From the NCBI GenBank assembly GCA_021014945.1, contig MU266451.1, forward strand, positions 17,043 through 81,042: a stretch of DNA of 64,000 bases, given 5' to 3'. The stretch is from Leucogyrophana mollusca (lineage: Eukaryota; Basidiomycota; Agaricomycetes; Boletales). Below, in pieces: positions 57,219 through 64,000 of this stretch. The translations under genes and the position numbers were made by a program. Within the stretch, counting starts at the first letter, position 1; every line of letters starts with the position of its first letter. The notes under the pieces were generated by a model, which was given only the letters and a program-made list of their open reading frames with translations, had not been told where the DNA came from and did no database searches.

Positions 57219-58281
57219 TCAGAAAACACCAAGGAAAGCCAGAATCACAGCGCCCGCGAACCCGCCCCCAACACCTCCAGCAATTCTGCCCGCACCAGAG
57301 GTACCAGAGCCCGTAGCACTTGCCGACGCGGACGTCGTAGACGGAGCCGTGCCGGTCGTGCTGACAGTGGTGGCGCTAGTGCTCAAGCTCGAGGTCGTGC
57401 TGGACACGGCAGTGGATTGAGTGGCGACAGCGGCTGCGAATGAAAGAGAAGTTATGATAGTTCAAGATATCTGGCGAAACGAGGACTTACATGCGTTGTC
57501 ATGCGCCTGTGGGCCATCCCAGAAGCCGTTCTAGGTGATGCGATTAGTCCGCAATCGAGTAAGAGTACGAAGAGGGGACACATACGACAAGAGGCATGTA
57601 TGCCCATGGTGGGATCGCGGTGTCAGAGGGTATACTAGCTGGCCATCTATCAGGATATCAGGGTATCAGAAACTGTCCAGCTACGCTGATACGGAGGATG
57701 AATCTTACTCTTGGTACAAAGTGTCATTGACATAGCAATTGTCGGTCCACTCGCTCCAGCTGAAAGACAGGTTAGGGGTGTCCACTCCAATTGAAAGAGC
57801 AGACTCACTATAGGAATGTTCCGTTCTGGCAAAGCCCACAAGCACTTACCAATGAATAGATCACAGTGTTGCAGGTGCATTCGGTTGACTGGGCAGCACT
57901 TGTTGGACCGACATAGTAAGAATTAGCAGTAGTGTTCGTCAATGGCGGGTATGAGATATCACCTGCCAGACACACAAGATGAGCAACATCGTCACATCGA
58001 ATCTGTGCAGAATGAAGCACGTACTCTGGTCGCATGGGTCCGCTGCAAACAAGTCATTGGCGACCTGGCAAGGATCTTGTCCAAGGCTGTTTTCTGCCTG
58101 TCGTTCGAGATAATAAAAAAACGTGTCAGACGGCACACGCGTTGTCCCATGACACGAGACACACCCATGCGTAACCAGTGGCGGCAATGCACACTCCAGT
58201 ACTGTTTTGAGCGAGTGCTCCTTGCAGCCCCGCGAGTGCCAATGCAGCAATCGCGAAGACTCGTTCGGACAGACGATACAT
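57219..58281 (-). CDS. Cys-rich secreted protein, tandem copy B (GPI-anchor type end)
   Basis: ATG 58281: signal peptide MYRLSERVFAIAALALAGLQ then GALAQ. The ectodomain follows the A and C pattern: STGVCIAATGYAWAENSLGQ, DPCQVANDLFAADPCDQ, ISYPPLTNTTANSYYVGPTS, CTCNTVIYSLVSACGLCQNG, and after introns a W-x-x-WT-x-N/D-C block near 57755-57780 and WPAS-IP-T-IPPWAYMPL near 57590-57660. The stalk (STTSSLSTSATTVSTTGTAP...) leads into GAGRIAGGVGGGFAGAVILA and ends FLGVF* at 57219. There is no basic stop-transfer and no cytoplasmic tail: the hydrophobic segment is the very C-terminus. With the small-residue SGAG site before it, this fits a GPI attachment signal rather than a membrane span with a tail as in A and C. 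Confidence 0.78.
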
Positions 58282-59440
58282 GATGGTGGAGAAGATGAAA
58301 GGATGATACTTATGATTAGTGCGGGGGAATACGCGTAGTCCCTTATGTTCGTAAAACTTGTATTTGCATCCCATCACCAGGGGCGGAAGCCTTAGGCTGT
58401 GATGTAGTCTGATTGAGCGCTCGATTGATCTTATGAGAAGGGTGAGGGCGTGGGCAATGAATTCCCTGGCCATCAACGTGACGGCCGAATATCCTCCACA
58501 TGAGATTGTGTTCTTCGAACAGATCCGGTCACTAGCTGAGTCACCAAACGGAATCTTCTGTGCGCCTATATGGGGGACAGCTATAGCACAGTGTCACCAA
58601 GACGATAAGGTGATCTGTGAACAACTCGTCTCCGCTGATGTGCCACGCTTCATGAATAGGCATGAATGATGCTATGCAACGGCCAGCGGTGCTGCCTTGA
58701 GCTTGGGCCCCAACGTCGGGGATGAGATTCGGTATGCGCAGGCCAAAACGGTCCTTTGGATTACTAGATTTGATTGAATGAAAAGTGCGGCACTGCGACT
58801 GGCTGGGGAACCGCCTTTGTTGCAGTGTCTTTGTTGCCGTCGGAGGAAACACGGTTGAGCGCTCTTTTGTTGTGCGAATGCGGATGGCATGATCCCAATG
58901 GAACATTCAATTTTGAGTCGTTCTACATCAAAAGACATCAAGGTCCCACCATAGTCCGAGCTGTTGGTCCGGGTCCGCCCGGGTGCAGTGCGAGGCTGAC
59001 CGTTGTTCAGCGTGATCACTAGATCTGGACTGAAAGAGCTTGAGGAAAGTTTTCAGTACGCATGAGGCTTCAAGCTTCAAGCTTCAAGCTTGAGCCAACC
59101 CGTTGAACGCATGGTCGAGTTCCTGAGTAAATACTTTCACGGAAATATAACTCACATGGATGTCGTGAGGACGAGCGCTCACCTCCGGCATCTCCAGCAA
59201 GTCGGTTATTACCGGCACTCGGCGCTTGCCGGAGGTAAGTGTAGTCAATCAGCCTTTCTGGACGTTTGCCAGACCAAACCTCCCAAAAGTTTGACGTCCT
59301 TGTTTATCTCATTGTCTAGAATGAACGGCTGTCTTCATTCGATATAATCATGCTCGCCTGCCTAGCAACATGCGTCACTATACACCGCACTCGACTCTCT
59401 TCGAACAGTCCGGGATATCAGATGGCATCTCGTCTTTGCA
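58282..59440. other. Spacer between copies B and C with a short tandem repeat
   Basis: About 1.16 kb. No supportable gene. At 59067-59090 the unit ttcaagc is repeated three times (gcttcaagcttcaagcttca then agcttgag), forming overlapping CAAGCTTG palindromes. Confidence 0.5.
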
Positions 59441-60952
59441 TCAAAGCTCAGGGGTACCAGAATAGTGCCCGGTATTATTAACTGATTGCGGGCGCTCGGC
59501 GCCAGCCCAAGCCATATCGATGACGGGTGGCGGTGTGCGAGGGAAGGTGCTGGGGTCATCTGGGTTCTGACCGATTGGTGGCCACATACTTATCAGTAAA
59601 ACTGTGCGTGAAACATACTGCGCAACACTCACGTATAATCTTGTGGCACTGCCATTGGGATCGAAGATGGGAGCTGGCCGACCGATCAGATTTTTGTCGA
59701 AGTGATACTTGCGCAAGGTGAACCCCGACGGGTTGGAACCGGTTTTATGACGTGAGCGACGGCACCAGGTGAAAATCACCAGGAACGTTAGCGCAGCGGC
59801 GCCGGTGACGCCTCCAACAACGCCTCCTATAATTGAGTCTGTAAGGTTAGATGAACCGACAGAACTGGACGAATTTGAAGCAGTGGACGTAGGGCTCAGA
59901 TTGCTGGATTCGGTCGTTTTACCGGACGTAGCTGTGGTAATTAAAGTGCTCGACGTTGGGTGGGGTAAAGAGGATTCGGTCGTTTTGTGGGATGTAGTTG
60001 TGGTGGTGGAAGTCGCGCTGAGCGAAGTGATCATACGGGATGAAGGTTCCGAACTTGTGCTAGTTGAATGGGTTGAAGCTTGTGTCGTGGACTGCGTTGA
60101 GGTTCCGGGGCCTTGCGCTTGGTACACAATAGGACGACCTTCAGCCTTATCCGAATAATGAGACTTAAAATTTGCTCACTCGCATTCTTTTGTGCTTGTG
60201 TAGGGTCCCAAGCGTAAGCCTTATTTCGGGTGCCATCCTTAGCTCACGCTCCAAAGCAGATGAAGTTGAATATAACTCACAACAAGAGGTAGGTACGCCC
60301 ACTGTGGTATACCTGTATTGCTTGCTATCCATGTTGGCCATCTATCAAATTCTCTCAGAACACATATCTCGAGTCGAGGCGAGCTTTATCTCACTGGTAA
60401 TACAATGTTATATCTTCGGGGCAGTCATCGGTCCATGTAGTCCAACTATGATCAGGGAATTCAGCCACAGTCGATTAGGACGAAAAAGGTTCCAACACTA
60501 AAGGCACTTCATCTTGGCAGTCCGCACACGCGGAGACTAGGGAATAGATCACAGTGTTGCAGAGGCAGTTGGTTGCATCCGTGAGAGTAGGTGCTGGGTA
60601 GACGCCCCCGGAAGCCAACGGGCCAAAGGATATGGCTATGACACATTGAGATCTCGTAATCAAAATCTACATTCATAGATGGACAGAGGGAATGAGTGCA
60701 CTGACTATTGTTGCACGGTGGCGGATTCGTTGAAAACAAGGCATTAGCGACCGCGCAAGGATCTTGCCCGAGTGAATTCGACGCCTGCAAGACAAATCAG
60801 CATCTGTTCGGTTCTAATGAAATATTCGCGACATGACGCACCCACCCATAGTTTGCGGAGGAGAGGCAAGCAGCAGTTGAAGCAAGAACCTCTCTCGAGG
60901 ACGCGACAAAGAGACTGGCTATTGTTATGACCCGGGAACGTCGACAGTACAT
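59441..60952 (-). CDS. Cys-rich type-I membrane protein, tandem copy C
   Basis: ATG 60952: MYCRRSRVITIASLFVASSR then EVLASTAACLSSANYGW, a signal peptide with a basic start. The ectodomain has ASNSLGQDPCAVANALFSTN and PPPCNN, ISFGPLASGGVYPAPTLTDA, TNCLCNTVIYSLVSACADCQ, SWTTWTDDCPEDITLYYQ, FDRWPTWIASNTGIPQWAYL. A long Ser/Thr stalk (about 110 residues, with TSHKTTESS and TSGKTTESS as imperfect internal repeats) precedes a membrane span (IIGGVVGGVTGAAALTFLVI then FTWC) with stop-transfer RRSRHK, then the tail KYHFDKNLIGRPAPIFDPNG, NPDDPSTFPRTPPPVIDMAW, ending GHYSGTPEL at 59441. The tail shares RLY-PDDPSTFPR and Y-[ST]-G-[AT]-P-E-L with copy A. Ectodomain closest to copy B. Confidence 0.82.
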
Positions 60953-62071
60953 GATACCTTGGGGAAGTAGGACGGGCACTCAGATGGTCGGACCAACAAG
61001 TCGATTTATACATGGCCATGACTACGGCCACTGCGTGATATCCTGATGAGCCTGCAGGCCGCTCGCATGCAGCCGGTCGTCGATGATTGATCAGAGGGAA
61101 GCGTGGGGAGCACTCGAAGCTACCAATGACACGGAGGACCACAGGGCTGCGATGGCAGTGGTAGACGCCATCTGCGCATTCACATCAACGCAAAGGGAGC
61201 TCTAGAACCGAGAAGGATCAGGATAGGATTCAGGCCCATCACAAACACGACTTGCGTCCTCATGATTTGTACAGATTTTTGGGACTCGATAAAAACCCTC
61301 GAGTCAATGAGGTCTGCGCAAATCTCGTTAGGCGTAACCGAATTCAAAGGCGGCCACCAGTGTGAACGCTGAGGTTAATGCACCCGATGCGCCAAAGGCT
61401 GGATTAGAGGGCAGCAAACGTTGGGCCAACAACGCGAGCACTGCAGCGAGTAACAAGAACAGCCATCAAGTTCGGTGGGAAGTTGGGAACCGGACTGATG
61501 ATATCTTTTTCAGAATTCTTGCCTGGGATGGGTCAGTTTCAGAGCACGCACCTGGCATTGAAAGAGAATCAAGAGAAAATCATATCGACAACATGGGCGC
61601 TGATATAAGTCCTGGTAAATCGGTATTTTTGAAGTTGTTGAAAGAGCTCGGTTCAGGAAAACTTGAGGTGAACCCCGGCAAGCCTCGCTTTCATGCATGG
61701 TGGACAAGAGTTTGAAGCATGGGCTGATATAGGTGCGGCCCGAATAGTAGAAGACGAAGGTGGAACAAGCGCCAGCGCCAGTCTGACGTCACCGGGAGTT
61801 GACTCTGCACCGTGACAATCAATCACTGCGAAGGCGGATGGAGTAGTTGGGCCCCGCCGTCGGATTGAACTAATACGACATCATTCCCATGCTCATCACA
61901 ATGTCCCATAATACTCTACGACAACCTCCAGCCGGCCAAACTAGCTGTCCGTGCGGTTATTGGTCAACAGGCCACTTAGCAGGTCAGAGCAACACCATCA
62001 GTTCGCAATCAAAGTATCCATGACAGCGCAAGTCCTGAGACAACATGGCATATAAATATAATACCGACTCG
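60953..62071. other. Spacer between copies C and D, no gene supported
   Basis: About 1.1 kb. A 118-codon plus-strand ORF (61362-61715) starts with ATG but has no recognised domain, and no splice partners were found. The copy C promoter lies at its left end. Confidence 0.45.
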
Positions 62072-62570
62072 TCAAGTAGTTCTATCGCTAGTCGTCTCGC
62101 TAGCCGGGGAGGACGACGAGGGAGTAGATGGCCCGTTACCTGAGCTCGGAGGTAGTGACGTAGATTGCGTGCTGTGCCGTGATATGGATGTGGATTGCGC
62201 TGTACTTGTAGCAGCATTCGTGCTACTACTACTGCTGGTGGTCAACCCTTGGCCGGCTGGTGAAGGGCGATAAATTGCTAAACCTCGGTGCGTCTATAGA
62301 GGTTGCAAATCTACTCACTGGCGTTATCCTGTGCATGTGTGAGATCCCATTGAGAATTCTTCAAAAAAGCATGAGTTAGCTTGCGAAGCTAAAGTTGCTC
62401 GGGGCTTACGACGAGAGGCAGGTATGCCCATGGCGAAATTTCCGTATTAAACGGTATACCGTCTGGCCATCTATCATGCTTCGTTAGAAATCCAAAAGCT
62501 TGACGATATGTGATCTCAGTCTCACTGTTGATATAACGTTGCAGGACAGTTCGCGGTCCACTCCGTCCAG
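62072..62570 (-). pseudogene. Decayed Cys-rich family fragment, copy D
   Basis: Only the membrane-proximal part of the family is present: SWTEWTANCPATLYQQ (62524-62570), intron, WPDGIPFNTEISPWAYLPLV, intron, NSQWDLTHAQDNA, intron, then a Ser/Thr stalk (TTSSSSSTNAATSTAQSTS...) that stops at 62072 with ETTSDRTT. The signal peptide, the QDPC-VA-LF block, the CxCNTVIYSL block, the membrane span and the tail are absent. Upstream of 62570 the sequence changes to an unrelated open frame (62620-62967). Splice sites inside the fragment still look usable, so decay or truncation seems recent. Confidence 0.7.
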
Positions 62571-62619
62571 CTGGGATAATTACAGGCGGATTCAAATGCC
62601 TCATCGCTGAAGGAGATAC

Positions 62620-62967
62620 CTACGACGGGGATTCGGAAGCCCGGTCGGCCTCCGGCCATTTTGTGCGGTCTGTGACAGCCAATCGCAGAGTGTCGAGCAG
62701 CCAGTCGGAGGAGTCTACGTTCTTAGTATCTTCATCATACCGCCACGAGACCGCATTGCGGTAATTCTCGGCGTCCGCCTTGTCACCGAGCTTTGCAAGA
62801 GTGCGTGCATCCTGGGCCCGTTTTTCAGCGGTTGGTGCAAATCGATAGCGGACACCGATCACTGCACCTGTGATGAGCTCGAAAGTGGAGTCAAACGTCG
62901 TAAGCACACGCCCAACGACGCCTAGTACCACCCGATAATGGATGTGGATGAAGCCGCCGAATGCCAC
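62620..62967 (-). other. Open frame of unknown status upstream of copy D
   Basis: A 116-codon frame, first codon GTG, reading AFGGFIHIHYRVVLGVVGRV, LTTFDSTFELITGAVIGVRY, then RYDEDTKNVDSSDWLLDTLR and end ASESPS. It occupies the place where the Cys-rich domain of copy D should be. Composition is protein-like (charged, amphipathic), but there is no ATG and its 5' end lies inside the inverted repeat. It may be an exon of a disrupted gene. Confidence 0.35.
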
Positions 62968-63060
62968 AGCATGTCACTCGCCTGTGGACCAAGTCGAGAG
63001 TGATACTGGCCAAGATTGAATATCAGATATTCGGAACGCGTCCAGTCATGTGACCTTTGA
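62943..63060. repeat. Inverted repeat, left arm
   Basis: Reverse complement of this arm (ggtcacatgactggacgcgt, tccgaatatctgatattcaa, tcttggccagt...ttggtccacagg...tgtggcattcggcggcttca) matches 63246-63360 at roughly 85-90 percent. Spacer about 185 bp. Confidence 0.85.
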
Positions 63061-63245
63061 CAAGTATATACGGACGCAAACATATCATCAGGTACTCAAA
63101 AGACTCTGCGTCGATATACTTGCGGGGCGTTACAGCCAGCGCAGCCCGCAGCCCGACACTGAAGCGTATAACGGAACCCTGGAGCAGAATGGCGAAGTTA
63201 TAATAAATAATTGAATTGATGATTTTTTTTTCCTTCCATGCAAAA

Positions 63246-63360
63246 GGTCACATGACCCGTGGACGCGTTCCGAATATTTGATATTCAATCTTGGCCAGTC
63301 ACATTACTCTCTACTTGGTCCACAGGCGTGTGGCATCCTGTGGCATTCGGCGGCTTCATC
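63246..63360. repeat. Inverted repeat, right arm
   Basis: ggtcacatgacccgtggacg, cgttccgaatatttgatatt, caatcttggccagtcaca, cttggtccacaggcg, tgtggcattcggcggcttca. Pairs with 62943-63060. It ends about 160 bp before the start codon of the FunK1-like gene. Confidence 0.85.
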
Positions 63361-63520
63361 CTGTGGACAGTTGTGGAACAACAAAGGTGGGTTACTGACA
63401 GAGCAACAGATTCGGTACTTGTGGACCAAGCGCGATACCGCCGCGTATTTATACTCGAGCTTTACGCCTGAGGCCTCAGAGCAATCGTTCGTCTGTCACT
63501 CACGCATCTGCATATCCATA

Positions 63521-64000
63521 ATGTCTGACGCATTGCAGCCCGATAGCGACCTCTCACAGGCCTCTGAAGGACCTGTGCCTCTAGTCGGTCAAGCAAACCC
63601 GCTCGTCACACCCGAAGGGTCGCCCACTAAAGCCCCACCGCCGCCCGTCGAAGCCACTCCCATCTCCTACAGAATGTCCGGCGTGGCCGCATTTAGCTCC
63701 ACGTCGCCCTCTCCACACGAGACGTTCGAGAGGGAACTCGCAAGCGAGACTACAGGTCGTTATGTCGGACCGATGCCTGTCGACAAATTTCTGGCCACCT
63801 TTCTGCCGAGCGACGAGCCTTTTCTCACTCTATCGACTGCTCAAAATAGACTCTTCCGCAATATCATGAGTGGCTCGAGCGAAAGAGCTATGTATGAGCC
63901 GTTTGTATGTCTTCTCCGCCGATCATCGAGTGCTGCGCTTACAAACCTCTCTACAGACCGGCGCCATTGAGGAATTTACTGGAGCGCTAGACGTGGTTTT
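63521..64000 (+). CDS. FunK1 (fungal-type protein kinase) N-terminal part, runs off the window
   Basis: ATG 63521: MSDALQPDSDLSQASEGPVP, a Pro/Ser-rich start, ISYRMSGVAAFSSTSPSPHE, TFERELASETTGRYVGPMPV, DKFLATFLPSDEPFLTLSTA, MSGSSERAMYEPF, intron 63905-63956 (52 nt), TGAIEEFTGALDVV to the edge. The GPMPV-x-x-FL-x-x-FLP segment and the later ...YEPF/I are typical of the N-terminal region of the large basidiomycete FunK1 kinase-like family. The kinase domain itself lies beyond the window, so activity cannot be judged. Confidence 0.7.

Noticed and set aside
61362..61715. 118-codon ORF between copies C and D
   Set aside because: It has an ATG but no domain, no neighbouring exons and no similarity to the tandem family; kept only as part of the spacer.
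55018..62570. CRISPR-like or satellite array reading of the repeated block
   Set aside because: The repetition is at gene-family level with introns, signal peptides and diverged sequence, not short regular repeats.

Overview
The window is nuclear DNA of a filamentous basidiomycete, most likely an Agaricomycete. Genes sit densely on both strands and are broken by many 45-65 nt GT-AG introns. The recognisable proteins include fungal Tap42, Stt4, CreC and Gid5/Vid28 relatives, a QDE-1-type RNA-dependent RNA polymerase, the start of a FunK1 fungal-type protein kinase, and a basidiomycete-type Cys-rich membrane protein family. Genus cannot be read from the sequence alone. All gene models were assembled by hand from frames and splice signals, so the ends are firmer than some internal exon borders.

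1-11.5 kb: POT1 (minus, 3' end off the window) is divergent from TAP42 (plus). RAB6/YPT6 (minus) is divergent from methylenetetrahydrofolate reductase (plus), which converges on DOA1/PLAA (minus). 11.5-14.4 kb is a 2.9 kb stretch with no supportable gene. 14.4-21.7 kb: the meiotic axis protein Hop1 (minus), TRAPP subunit Trs23 (minus), a secreted glutaminyl-cyclase-like M28 protein (plus), and a small coiled-coil protein (minus). 21.9-27.7 kb: an intact RNA-silencing RNA-dependent RNA polymerase (minus), divergent from an unrecognised 261-residue protein that is bracketed by a ~70 bp direct repeat.

27.8-54.7 kb is mostly housekeeping: PI4-kinase STT4 (minus, 7.7 kb), an intron-containing tRNA-Ser(CGA), an unrecognised membrane protein whose first exon is built on repeats, BCKDH E1-beta (minus), CreC (plus), an APC15-like protein (minus), a secreted alpha/beta hydrolase (minus), dephospho-CoA kinase (plus), Iml2/TTC39 (minus), a SIRT5-like sirtuin (plus) and GID subunit Vid28/ARMC8 (plus).

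55-64 kb is an accessory block. It holds a same-strand tandem array of secreted Cys-rich proteins: two type-I membrane copies, one copy apparently converted to a GPI-anchor type, and one decayed fragment. A ~115 bp inverted repeat and the 5' end of a FunK1 kinase follow. This array with its anchor switch, the repeat-bracketed gene next to the RdRP, and the tRNA-fragment/84-bp-repeat exon downstream of tRNA-Ser are the least explained parts. No bacterial-style operon, CRISPR array, or intact transposon was seen.
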